From Sycobia sp. Sy_11 (lineage: Eukaryota > Arthropoda > Insecta > Hymenoptera > Epichrysomallidae), in NCBI GenBank assembly GCA_018907035.1, contig JACCIC010000049.1:2746001-2810000 (forward strand): a stretch of DNA of 64,000 nucleotides, in the 5' to 3' direction. Position 1 is the stretch's first letter, and each line of letters begins with the position of its first letter. Below, one piece after another: positions 27,259 to 39,284 of this stretch. The notes under the pieces are model-generated. The model was not told where the DNA came from, did no database searches, and saw only the letters and a list, made by a program, of their open reading frames with translations. Both the position numbers and the translations under genes were made by a program.

Positions 27259-27785
27259 GGAGATAGAGTAAATTGGGCAAAAACTGCACAACAGCTGGGC
27301 GAGCACGCATATCCCAATGGGCGTATTTTTTGCGCCCTCTTGAATTGTCAATTCTTACAGACGTTTCTCTTTCGTTTTTCATTTCTTTCGATTTTTATTT
27401 TTTGTTTCTATTCTGTTTTTCTTTCTTTCTTTTCTGAACATCGACTGGATCGCCCGCTTTCTTTATCGTACACCCCGGATTATACCTATGTATACTTTTA
27501 CGCTTGAGTGACTTTCGACAGCTTTCGTCTTGCAGCGAGGCTACTTCCTGTATGTATATATCGAGAGAAATTTGGCCATAAGAGGAAACCGGAAGAAACC
27601 AACGATGTCTTGTTTTATAGATCTACGTAAAAGAAACCGTTTTACTGCTCGTCAGTTTGTCTGTATTTTAATAGTGCAACGTTTAATTATTACAATTCGA
27701 TGAATACTGCAAGTTAAATTATATAAGATGTTGTTGGTTGTCTTAGTTTTTATTTAATACAAAACACATTGGTATATGGCAAGGA

Positions 27786-27790
<5 letters not shown>

Positions 27791-27829
<39 letters not shown>

Positions 27830-27837
27830 TATATATA
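27791..27837. repeat. (TA)n microsatellite with one interruption
   Basis: TA tract broken once by TAAT. Confidence 0.97.
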
Positions 27838-27999
27838 AATGTGACGGCACGATTAGGAATTTCTGTTTAATATTTCAACTATGATTTTTTATAGAATTGC
27901 CGCGTTATGAGTAAGTGATATGAATCGTAAACTAATTTTAACCTCTAAAAATAAAATTTTTTTTTTTGCTTTTCCAAATATTTAATTTTTTTTACTTTG

Positions 28000-29228
28000 A
28001 TACTGATTTCAATTTTTTAACTTATATACTCATATTGTCTTCAGAAAATCTTTAAATTAAACGAATAAAAATACATAAAAAATTAATATATGTGTAATTT
28101 TTGCCTGCATGGATCAATTTATCTAATTTGAATAGGGGGAATTAAAACCAAATATTTTTGGTCACCTTAGTTCTCAAATAGCCCCTCTAACGGTCGTCGA
28201 ATTTTTTCATTTGCTTTAATTACGTGACAAAAATTCACTGATTGACGATAAATCATGTATAAATCTGCTTTATCAGTGATTTTAATTATCAGAAATGCGA
28301 ACACAAAAAATATGCACACATATAAAAAAATACGTTGATATAGTTTCAAGAGACGTGTTTTATGTATTCATTGACTGCAATTTTGGCTCATTTCTGAAAT
28401 TTATAATTAATTTTAACATTAAACTATGTATGCATATAATTTTTTTATAAATTTTTTTGATTTAATATATAGATATATAGACATAAATAAAATAAATAAT
28501 ATAAAACACGATTAAATTTGTTCGTATATAACGATAGCGTTAAGAATTTCTTTAGATTAACGCAGATTAATTCGTGGCATAAGTCTTGATCGTTCAACAT
28601 AATAGCGCATAATATATTACTGAAAATTTATCAATACAAATACGATTTATACGATTTGAACAAGAAGCGACAAGAAGCCTGTATCGGCATTATACCAAAT
28701 ATACTGCGGTTGAATTACCTCTTTTCTAATAAATCACAATATTTACGATCGGGTATCGTACTTTTTAGTGCGGCATTAATCAAACAATTGAGTAACATGT
28801 AGAATCTTAAAATAATTGCGCTCATAAAAGAGTCGCACACGAGCGCGCGCACGCACGCACGCACGCAAACCGAATAAAATACTCTGCGCTTCGGAATAAA
28901 GCAATCGATTCGGCAAAACACAAAAAAAAAAAAATTTCAAATTGTGTTCGGTCAGATCTTAATTAATCCACAAACAGCGGGGGGTGGGGTTCCGACCGAA
29001 GACGCCTCGGCATACACAATGCGCGGCAGTGTCACCAAGCGATATCTGTCGTATCTCGCGATTAATATCGAGCGGGCGGGGACAAATCAATGATAATAGC
29101 CATCTGTCCGGGCCTGCGTGTCGTTATAAGCTGTTAGTTTTTTTTATAATTTATGTAAGTTATAAGCCTGTATGTCGCGGGCGAAAAGATAAAAAAAAAA
29201 AGTCTCTCGCTCGATACATAAAGCCGCG

Positions 29229-29263
<35 letters not shown>

Positions 29264-29600
29264 TTGACTCGGCTCGCAATTAAAAAGCTATAAATCGCGT
29301 TTGCGGTTTCGCAGCACGACGTCTGCCCCCCTCCCTCTATCCCTCTGCCTTCATCTTCTTCATTTGCGGAATATACACAAAGTGCTTATACATTATATAT
29401 ACACACAACGACAAAAGACGCCGTAGCATCTGAAGAATGTGACAAGCGACTCTCACTATCTCTCTCTCTCTCTCTCTCTCTCTCTTCCTCTTTCTCTTTC
29501 TGCTTTATACCACCCATACCGATGACGGAATATTCGCGTTCAAACACTTCACCTTGTTAGCTTTGTTACCTGCCCCCCTTCTCTCTTTCTTTCTTCTTTA
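28000..29600. other. AT-rich then mixed region with two (CT)n tracts, no gene
   Basis: CT tracts occur at about 29232-29261 and 29459-29485. A short GC-richer segment at about 28975-29130 carries no convincing frame. Confidence 0.5.
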
Positions 29601-29642
29601 CATGAGTTTTCAATTAAAAAAAGGGTTTATAGGTATCTGCAT

Positions 29643-29664
29643 GTTTGGACCATACAAATGGTCC
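29643..29664. repeat. Short perfect inverted repeat (7-bp arms)
   Basis: GGACCAT, a 4-nt spacer, and ATGGTCC form a small perfect hairpin. Confidence 0.6.
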
Positions 29665-30148
29665 AGTTCTGAGAAAAACAAGAATTGTCCAGACCATCAT
29701 TTGCACTTGCATTTCCCGAGCCCACGTGGAAAAGCAACACGTGTCGGTTGTCCTAAATGAGAATCCTTTGAGTCCTCCTCCATGGAAATTTACAATTTAC
29801 TTTTTTAGTGCTTTGAAACAGTTTTTAATGTCTTAGAGCGATGTACATGTACACGCATGCGCTATTTTTCTGCAGCGCAAACATTTGAAACATGTTGATT
29901 TTTGTCGCTAATTCGCGTTGGGGACATTGATACAGAACGATAGAATCGCAGGCGCTGTTTCATTTTAAATTCAAGTTTGTTTCCGTTTTCTAAAATACAA
30001 AATATAATAACAACACTCGACGAATGTAGGTCTACGTATGGTGATATTTGCAATGGCTCTTGCGAGATGGAGCATTTTTCAAATTTTCACTTATACGGGC
30101 AATATAAAATGGAAAGTGGTAACGTGCTAACTTGTTCTGAAGTTAGCC

Positions 30149-30206
30149 CGTTAAATAATGGACCTTTTAGCAAACTATTATACAGTGTCATGCCATGGAG
30201 AGATTT
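30149..30206 (+). repeat. Copy A of an imperfect inverted repeat pair
   Basis: GTTAAATAATGGACCTTTTA followed by G and ACTATTATACAGTGTCATGC. The complement of both halves reappears at 30462-30494 and 30581-30602. It is flanked by GCTAACTT/AAGTTAGC 8-bp arms just upstream (30126-30147). Confidence 0.7.
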
Positions 30207-30216
30207 ATAATTTATT

Positions 30217-30218
<2 letters not shown>

Positions 30219-30271
<53 letters not shown>
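30219..30271. repeat. (TA)n microsatellite
   Basis: Perfect TA tract of about 53 bp directly after repeat copy A. Confidence 0.98.
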
Positions 30272-30275
<4 letters not shown>

Positions 30276-30461
30276 TTACGACTTTATACTAACATGTGTT
30301 TATTGAAATTCCAACATTTTATATACGAAATGCACCTGAATTATATAGACTCGTATAGATATTATTATACGCACAACGCTGCTCAAGGTTATTTTACGCA
30401 GTCCTATGTGTATAGTACATGCACTACTCCGATGAACGATGAACTATTTCACTAAGTCAAA

Positions 30462-30494
30462 CAATTTCTCGATGCCAAGGCACTGCATAATAGT

Positions 30495-30558
<64 letters not shown>

Positions 30559-30602
30559 GACGAGAATATGCCAGAAGCTACTAAAAGGCCCATTATTTAA
30601 CC
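30462..30602 (-). repeat. Copy B of the inverted repeat, split by a (TA)n tract
   Basis: On the minus strand it reads GTTAAATAATGGGCCTTTTA at 30600-30581 and ACTATTATGCAGTGCCTTGG at 30494-30475. The two halves are separated by about 86 bp containing (TA)27, which is absent from copy A. Confidence 0.7.
30498..30552. repeat. (TA)n microsatellite inside repeat copy B
   Basis: Perfect TA tract interrupting an otherwise duplicated sequence. Confidence 0.98.
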
Positions 30603-30900
30603 TTTACTATATATAAACGTAGGCTCGTAAAATTTACGTTGATTATTCAAGTACATAATGCATAATGCAGGAAGAATGTTAATTCGGGGCTAAAATGCGC
30701 CGTAGGCCCTCGACTCCAACACATTGTATTAATGAGCGTAACATCGCTACCATCTCCCCTCCTCCTCTCACTCTCTCCCTCTCTACTCTTCGTCTACGAG
30801 AGCGCTGCCTCCGCATTTCTGAGCGCGCATACTGCTATATATACTCTCTTTCTCCTCTGCATCGCATCAGACTCTCTTCTGCGGCCCCCTTCGTCTGAGC

Positions 30901-30906
<6 letters not shown>

Positions 30907-30947
<41 letters not shown>
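30907..30947. repeat. (TA)n microsatellite
   Basis: Perfect TA tract of about 41 bp. Confidence 0.98.
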
Positions 30948-30949
<2 letters not shown>

Positions 30950-31024
30950 CTCCATTACGCGTTTCTGTGACGCTTGTCGTACTCGTCGTCGTTGTCCCCC
31001 TTCTTATTCTACTTGGGTATGCTA

Positions 31025-31027
<3 letters not shown>

Positions 31028-31078
<51 letters not shown>
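31028..31078. repeat. (TA)n microsatellite
   Basis: Perfect TA tract of 51 bp, only 80 bp from the previous one. Confidence 0.98.
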
Positions 31079-31081
<3 letters not shown>

Positions 31082-32851
31082 ATGCAACCTTTGTCCTCCC
31101 CCAATTTCCTAGCGGTGACTCAAGGAGAACGGATACCGGAGTGCAAGAAATGAAAACCTGTCGCAAGGCGTTTGTTTTGACGTTGAAGTAGCACTTTATA
31201 GAATTTCCTTTGACTAACAGTGGACTTTGTCCAAAATTATTCCTCGATCCCATACCATTTTCATTAGCTCGACACCCTGTAATTATTGCAATTAGAACAC
31301 TGCTAAAATAATTTTTGGCATGTTCAGTATTTATTTAACTTTTTTAGAAATCACCCGACTTCTTGCTGGTTCAGATTTATATAGATATAAATGATCTTTT
31401 TAAAAAATCTTAAGAGTAAACTGGAGCTACGATAATTCAAGTCTTGAATGACAGGTTAATATCAATCACTTTTCTGTATAAAACTAAAAAAAAAAGAATT
31501 AATGTTATTATACCATCAAGATTTTCCAGCATTATCCACAATCATTAAAAAAAAAAACCGAAAACTTCTTCTATTCAAAATCGGACGGAACTTATCTCCT
31601 TTTATATCTCAGGCTGCTCGTAGCCTCGTGGTTGCCATGCGAAAAGTGAACACATCTCGGGTACGGAGCGAGATGCGCAACGACTCTCTCACTCAGTCAC
31701 AGAGGCAATAAGTGCCATTCGAGTATGTAGTTGAAGCGCGGAAGGAGAACAGCCCAATGGCTCTTTACCAATAGCTTACAGAGATAAGCGATCTTCCCAT
31801 TCGTCGCGTGTATACGATGCCCAAGACCGATAGCGACAAGCTCAATATATATATATATATATGTATATATATGATGACATGGCGGTAATTTACGAATGCT
31901 ATATATAAGCAAAAATGCTCCGTAAAGTCGGAAGATTTGGCGCGGTAGTTATTATGCGCTGGTTATCGGCGAAAAGTGAAAGTCTTCGGTGTGGTTTACA
32001 TATACATTGATAATTGTAGCTTATTGAAATGCTAGCGTGTGCGATAATGATTGCATGATTATAGCGCAGTGAAAAATGGGAGAATTTTTATTATAAACGC
32101 AAAAAGCTTCGCTGTTGCCTATAGGCGATTTTACCAATTCATGGTTGTTGCATGGACACAAATGGAATAGTATATACCTGGAATTATTCCCTCTTAGATT
32201 TTCTTTTTATATATACGTCGTGTCTTAATTTGCATTTCAGTTCGCGTTAATTTTCCAATTCGCTCAATGTGTTATTACGTGTACTTTCGAACTACGTGTA
32301 GTTGGTATATACATATAGTTGATATAAATATTACGGAAAATCTTCAATTATTCTCTCCAAAAACACGAAAAAATTGTTCTTATTATTGTAAAACATTTAA
32401 TTGTTATATATTATAAAATATCTAATAATATTACATAAAATATACTCGGTAACTATATTTTATTTTTTTGTTTTATAAATATATATGTTTGGGAATTAAA
32501 TTAAGACAATATATAGGCTACTATTAATTTGGGCCAGTGCCATCTCTTAGCTTTAATTTTCAAAATACGATGCCACCTGACGATCTGTACTGTTAAATTC
32601 GATAGTTTTGACATTTGTTTACTACAAATATCACATTTCAATCGCTATTATTGTTATTTCAGTTACCTCATTTCTCGCTCGGTGACAATGGACAGCTGAC
32701 GATTGCATTTTCGTCATTCGTTTTTTGCTCGATTCGAAAAAAAAACTCTGCTGCCAAGGATTACCAAGCGTTGTTATAAGTTTGTAATGATGCTGCTACA
32801 TCCTAGCTTAACTATTGATTTCAGTTTCAACGGTTCAAAAGAAAGGCAAAG

Positions 32852-33064
32852 ATTGCGCCGGATAATAAAAATAAAAATCAAAAACAACGAATGTCTATCG
32901 TTGGAGCACGCAAAGAACTTGCGGAAGACTTCGGTGCTAATAATTGCCAGTTGAAAAACGTTTTCGCGCGATGGACAAGATCCAAAAGCACTTCCACTCG
33001 ACAAATTGTCCAAGACCGTTATTTGAAACTATTACATCATCGCGCTTTTCTTGCTAGTTCTTAG
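32852..33064 (+). pseudogene. Decayed Tc1/mariner-type transposase fragment
   Basis: An open frame ending at 33062-33064 encodes pieces resembling the N-terminal helix-turn-helix region of Tc1-like transposases: KELAEDFG, VFARWTRS, then STSTRQIVQDRYLKLLHHR, matching the family pattern of a HTH followed by a (R)QDRYL..L..R linker. The frame then stops, and the following sequence carries no continuous frame and no visible DDE catalytic core, so it is a dead 5' fragment. Assignment is from remembered family pattern; a profile search would be decisive. Confidence 0.5.
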
Positions 33065-33389
33065 GCAAGATTGTGGCGTGTTGTAATTCACGCTTAAAAA
33101 TCGTTTTACTATAATAAACAGAAACGAATAAAGTCACGATTATCCTCAGGGAATTGGGCGACATCGCAGTTCCGAACGGAATCTTGAGAACCATAAGGTC
33201 ATACTCCAGTACGGTGGTATTACTTATTACATTATTAATGAAATACCTGTTCAAATTGATAATACATGGCTTAGCAGATCTAATACTCTTTCAAAATGTT
33301 TATGAAATTTAGATCTGGACAGATCAAGGAACCAGCATCTATTGATGAAACATTAGTTGATATTATAGTATCGTAAAATAACATCCAAT

Positions 33390-33390
<1 letters not shown>

Positions 33391-33431
<41 letters not shown>
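33391..33431. repeat. (TA)n microsatellite
   Basis: TA tract followed by CACATATACATACATACATA degenerate units. Confidence 0.97.
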
Positions 33432-33442
<11 letters not shown>

Positions 33443-33780
33443 TACATACATAGATACACACATACGTAAATCAGCAGTGCTGCTGGGTGTTAATATAAAT
33501 TCCAAACTTCTATATTTCTCAAGCAAAGAGATGAAATTGTATGGTATAATTACTAATTAGATTCTATGCAATATTGTTTTCGATTTTATGATATTCAATT
33601 TGTTTTCAAGAATAATGAACTCTGCCTTCGTATGAAAAGGGAATGGAACCTTTTCTTACTTTGAAACTATACAGTTAATGACATGTGAAGCGTATTAGTA
33701 AGAAATTAATGCGATGTGGCATGCAAAGTAAGAAATCAGGTAAAAAATCTGGAAAAACATCGTCCAATATGTGTGTGTGC

Positions 33781-33782
<2 letters not shown>

Positions 33783-33834
<52 letters not shown>
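33783..33834. repeat. (TA)n microsatellite
   Basis: TA tract preceded by a short GTGTGTGCGTG segment. Confidence 0.98.
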
Positions 33835-33837
<3 letters not shown>

Positions 33838-34987
33838 ATATATACAATAGGCGATCTGGTTAAATATAATTACTATCTACTTTTAAAAATTATGGAAAAC
33901 TTGACATAGTTATATTGCCAAAAGCAGGACAAAATTTTTAGACAATAATGGAAAATAGATAAATTGTACCATATACGATACAACGAATGCCTATGCCCAG
34001 CAAAAATATGAATAGCATTAGGATCTGGTCATACGATACACATGATTATTAAAGCTCCAATCGTCTATATATACAATTTATTATGAACAAATTACACGTT
34101 AAAATTTAATGAATAATTATTTGACTTTAATAAAGCAAACATTATCGGCCCATCTATTTGTTTTTTACAAGTTTTCGCATTGCCGGAGCGTATTCGCTGA
34201 TTTTTCGGGCTTCTCGTCCATTTCCTGAATATCTATTCCGAAAAGCGCTCACGCGTGTATATACATATATATTTAGATTGCGCGTATTGCTTCAGGTCAT
34301 TATACGCTATCTTACGCCACGTCTGCGCCTCACGCTGTATATATATATATATATATATGAAGCATTATGATGATTAAAATTTCGACGCATGTATACAGGA
34401 ATTTCTTATATGCTTTCCCGTTTATTACTATTACTATTATTACTATTTCTGGAATAAAGATGATCACTGTGCATGCCTGAGGAAAAAAGATTTTTTTGTA
34501 TATTTCAGTGGATATATAAGACGATGATTAAAGCGGTATATTCTATACATACAGTCCTTCAAAATATATGTAAATTTTTAAAAATATAAAATAAAATGTT
34601 TATTTTTTATAAGATTCGCCAAACTGTTCTAAGTAAAAAATTTGCTCATCTGAAATGATACAAGTAACGTTGACAATTGTGCTTTTGGTAGATATAATGT
34701 TTATATTATATTATAGTACAATGATGAATCTCCTAAACATAATAAAAATAATAAACTTCACTTTATTCTTCTCAAATCTTTCATTATTTCTATAAAAAAA
34801 AAACAATTCGCTTAATCCGTACTATTATATCAAATCCTTTTTTTACGATACAATGGAAGCCATTCCATATAAATAGCTAGAGAGGAAGGATTTTACTGTT
34901 CCCTTTGAAACTATCATTTTCTTTTGGTGTGTATCCGACTATGCTTGAAAAAGAGTCGTATCTCGAGAGTAAAAGATCTATATACGA

Positions 34988-35047
<60 letters not shown>
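34988..35047. repeat. (TA)n microsatellite
   Basis: Perfect TA tract of about 60 bp. Confidence 0.98.
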
Positions 35048-35051
<4 letters not shown>

Positions 35052-35989
35052 ACGTATATACCTGCGGGAAATTTCCACTATTGGCATATCATCGCATATC
35101 TCTCTATATACCTATATACTTCCTCGTTTCGTGGATGGCAAGGAGGGGGAGGGGGCGAATAAGAAGATACTCGACATGAATAAACGATAGGGAAATGCCA
35201 CAGTTATTTCTTTCCCTCGGTCACATCCGCAGCTTTGAGTTATACTCGTTCTTTGTATTATTCGAATATTTTTCTGTTTGGATTGCGAGGGGAGGGGATT
35301 TGAAGTTGAACTAATCATATATGAATTCTCGGCAAAGTAATTTTATATATCTATACGTATTACGTAAATATAACAAAAAATGCATAAGTGTCATGGTCTT
35401 TAATTATGTTGAGTTTATATACTTATTGTCGTCTATCATTTAGACATTTTTAATTAACGAATATTTAAGTAATAAATCGAAAAATTTATTTATTATAAAT
35501 TTTTTCACTGAACAGGTATAGGAAGATTTCAATAATAATTTAAATAAGTATAATGTAAATATTATATCTTATAAATTACATACATCAAAAAATTTTTAAA
35601 TTGTAAAAGAAATGAAGCAAAAAGTATATAATTGTCACGGAGTTGGCATATAAAAAGAAAAGCCAAGTTTAAACTTTATATTATGAAGTGGGTTGTTAAA
35701 TAGAAGAAAATTTCCCGGTTTTAGGTCTCCGTCACCCAACCTGCCCCTCTCTATTTCTCGTAAAGAACCCTCGTTATTGCTGGATACTGTAATAGCGAGT
35801 GTCTTTTGGAGAGCCACCTCTGCTACCTCTGAAACTGTAACCAAACCACGGTTTCTCTCTTGCTCTCTCTCTCTCTCTCTCCCTCCCTTCCTTCTTATCC
35901 CCTCGCTTCTTTGTTACACCACAGTCTCCATTTTCATCCACCCTTCTTTACGACTCCTTTACGAGAGGCACGAAGAGAGAGAGAGAGAG

Positions 35990-36340
35990 GAGGAAGCTAG
36001 CGAGTAGGGGCGGGGGGGTAGAGGGAATTGCATCGATTCGCAGTCTCGTGCGCGCCGAGGGAATATAAAAAGAAGGAACGCGAAAAAAAGAAGAAGGAAG
36101 AGGGCTCCCTTTGATCTGTTCAGCCGAGGCCGAGTTCCCTTCGGTTATATTATACGCCCGACGCCGCGCCCGCGCCACCCGACGCCGCACCGCCATGACC
36201 GCCGTATAGATGCACATATATACATGTATACGAAACTTCGGCGCTCGAACGGTGGCGTTCCTCTCGCATTCGGAGCTTTTTTCCATTTGTGGCGAGCGCG
36301 CGCCCTCGCGACCGCCCGTCGGTCCCGTTGCCACGGCTTA
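35990..36340. other. CpG-rich patch, no gene recognised
   Basis: GC-rich section with purine-rich left half and CGCC-rich right half. An ATG near 36194 is followed by a stop after four codons. It might be a promoter or leader for an unseen transcript. Confidence 0.25.
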
Positions 36341-37181
36341 TTTCTAGTGCTTATTTTTTTTTTTTTGCTATCGCCCCTATCGTAATATACCGGACTCATA
36401 GAAAGACTAGAGCCCAAGTTGCATTTACTCTTTATAGATTTGCATTAGTTGGGATAAGAATGCGTCGACGCATGGATAGATTTAGCCCGATGTTAAATTT
36501 TTAATCAGATTCTTTACATGAACAAAAACGTGGACACATACAATTTATAAGAAATCCAGTAGGTGTGATCTTATATCGCGTATGAAGTCGTTATTATCTA
36601 ATTTTCCAAAAAGTTTACGTGAATGAATAAAAACTATTTTTCACGAGCAACAATCGATCTAGAATCCGATAAAATGACCGATATACTGTATTGACGTTGT
36701 TCATCGATTTCAGCATCAATAAGATTAAATATTTTTGGAACACCGTGTGCCCGTACTATATTTCCCAACCCTTCTACTTTTCGCAATGAATTTTCGTCAC
36801 GATCACGTGGAACCCTGTGCCTTCAGAGCCTGATTGAGCCAAAATAGAGGAATCCGAGTATTTTTCCTCGGATCATTGGGATTTTTTAGATTGATTACAG
36901 AGATTTGAGATCGATTTTCTATACTAGATGTATACAGGGATTACATAAGTAAACGGCCCGATGACAACGTGCATATATATATATAAAGCAAATTCTAAAC
37001 GAGTGCCACACACTAATAGGCAGTTCTCGGTCAATTATCAATATAACCAATATATAATATGCGAATTTTCCATTACCAGTGAGAAAAAAAAAAGGAATCG
37101 GCGAGATCCGCTGTAGAACATAATACAGCCATATTATAGACATAAAACATCGTTCTCGCGTCGTTATTGGTCTATACGCTC

Positions 37182-37182
<1 letters not shown>

Positions 37183-37230
<48 letters not shown>

Positions 37231-37246
37231 TATATATATATAATAT
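37183..37246. repeat. (TA)n microsatellite, interrupted
   Basis: TA tract with TAAT interruptions bordering a CpG-rich patch. Confidence 0.97.
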
Positions 37247-38060
37247 ATAAACGCGTTTATCCGCCCGCCCCTCTTCCTCGCCGTTCGACTTCCGATTCTG
37301 CGCTTTATTGCGCTGGCTGGCTGGCACGTGCGCGCGGTCGCCGTAACGGAATTCACCGCGTATTGAATTGTAATTGCGCTGTCGTCCTCTAATGGTACAC
37401 CTAGACGCGTATGTGCGGCTCTGTCTCGCTGACGTTCGCCTCTGTCTGCGCGCGCGCGCGGGCGTATGCAGCAGCGAGGACGCGCGGCGGTCATAAAGTT
37501 CGGATTGTAAAACAGATCCTCTACCCCCTCCCCCTCCGCCCGACGGTGCCACCGACCCCTTTCGGGCGACCCGTTGCGCGCGTTGTATCTATATATATAT
37601 ATATATATACATGCACGACACGCGTCAGCGGGTCTTACGCGAGCCCATCGCAACGGGGACGGGGTGCGGTTTTTGTACCCTCCGCGCGTGTGCAGCCGCG
37701 TATTGTGCGTATTCTGTGTAGGAGCGGCTCGGACGCGCGAATCTTTTTACCCGACTGATTTTTTCCTCCCCTCCTCCCGCTCCCGCCACCTCTTCGATCC
37801 ATACCCCCAAAGCGAATATCGTAAATTTGTCGAGTTTACGACGGAAAAGGAGAGATATCGGGGAGGGGTCGCGAGAGGGATGTGAGGAGGCGTGTTATAG
37901 ACACGCCGGGATTACGAACGACTCGGTCGAGATAGTTTGACGGTTAAGAGACGTACGGAAGCTATTTTACAGCGACGACAAGTTTTGGCTACAAAATTTT
38001 TAAGACGAAACTGGTGACGTTTATTTTGCGCTTTGGTGAGGCACGCGCGTTTTTAGCGAT
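37247..38060. other. CpG-rich patch, possible promoter or leader region
   Basis: About 0.8 kb of GC- and CpG-rich sequence with a short (TA)n at 37590-37609. No frame carries a recognisable domain. Composition resembles the Rop leader, so an unseen transcription start is possible. Confidence 0.25.
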
Positions 38061-38828
38061 TTTGCATATAGAAATAGACGCGCAATGAGGGATATTGATT
38101 AAGTTACTCTTGTACGCGTGCGTGAGAAAAGCATATGTCATATTTTCATAGTTCTGAATGCCAACAATAGTTACACGTCAGTGAGTTCAATATTAATTTC
38201 ACGTTGATCGTATGCTTTTTTATTTCTGAGTTCATAATACGTGTACTATTAAGATTAATTATAACGAATTCTCCTCTGGGTTCTTCGGATAATTAAACGG
38301 ATTATATCAGTGGGAATTAATTCATCGGGAATAATGATTCATTTTATTGCAACTGCTTATATATTAAGTCTGATAAAAGAAAATCCAATTCAAATGCGTA
38401 CAAATTAATAAAAATCGTTCGATAATCATTACGTACTACTATTTATCATGATTATAAAACAAATACAAAAATTATTCTTTTGTACAGATTTGAATTCTTT
38501 TTTCTTTTACATCATCAAGACGGTATGCAGAAATTATAACTCGAACAAATATACAACTGTAAACTACAAATCAAAATGAAATTCACTATAAATAAAATGA
38601 TTTCCTTCTCAAAATTTTTAAGAATACATTTTTTTCATCGAACAATTCGTTAAATCGTTGAATACGAATTTAAATCTAGTCGGAACTTCATAAATCATTG
38701 AATAACCCTTTCCAACCACTATTCGAATACTTACTGTAATTCATTCTGAACTGTATACTTAAATTATTGAACATGAATTCCAAAAGTGCACGTGGATCTC
38801 AATACCTTTAGAAGATAATTGTCTTCTG

Positions 38829-38856
38829 TAAATAGAGGATTGGTCAAAAAGTAACT
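38829..38856. mobile_element. Mariner-TIR-like remnant
   Basis: GATTGGTCAAAAAGTAACTA resembles the outer terminal repeat of irritans-type mariner elements (TTAGGTTGG..AA.AAGTAA). No transposase and no partner repeat were seen nearby. Confidence 0.25.
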
Positions 38857-39158
38857 AAATTAATTCAGTGATATAAATTCATCATATGGTAAACTAATAA
38901 TAATGTAATATATCAAATGAGTAAACGAATAATAAATTTCATATTTCTATACTTAGAGTATATTTATATCTGTGATCGTTTTTGTTTATTTATAATCATC
39001 AACGTATATGTTTAAAATTCAAATCTAATGAAAATACTGATACTGAATAAATAATGGGCGCGTAAAATTCGAAACAATATATAACTGCAACTATGGCAAA
39101 ATAATATTAAGGTGTAGAAACCTACATATCGAAGCCTTCTTTTACATTACCTATGTAC

Positions 39159-39159
<1 letters not shown>

Positions 39160-39204
<45 letters not shown>

Positions 39205-39211
39205 ATATACA

Positions 39212-39282
<71 letters not shown>
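39160..39282. repeat. Tripartite (TA)n array with CATCTATA spacers
   Basis: Three TA blocks separated by two near-identical ATACATCTATATA units, suggesting local duplication of a larger repeat unit. Confidence 0.95.

Positions 39283-39284
<2 letters not shown>

Noticed and set aside
32535..32580. Two CTCF-like AGRTGGC motifs about 40 bp apart
   Set aside because: The 7-mers are too short to claim insulator function; mentioned only as context for the transposon fragment.
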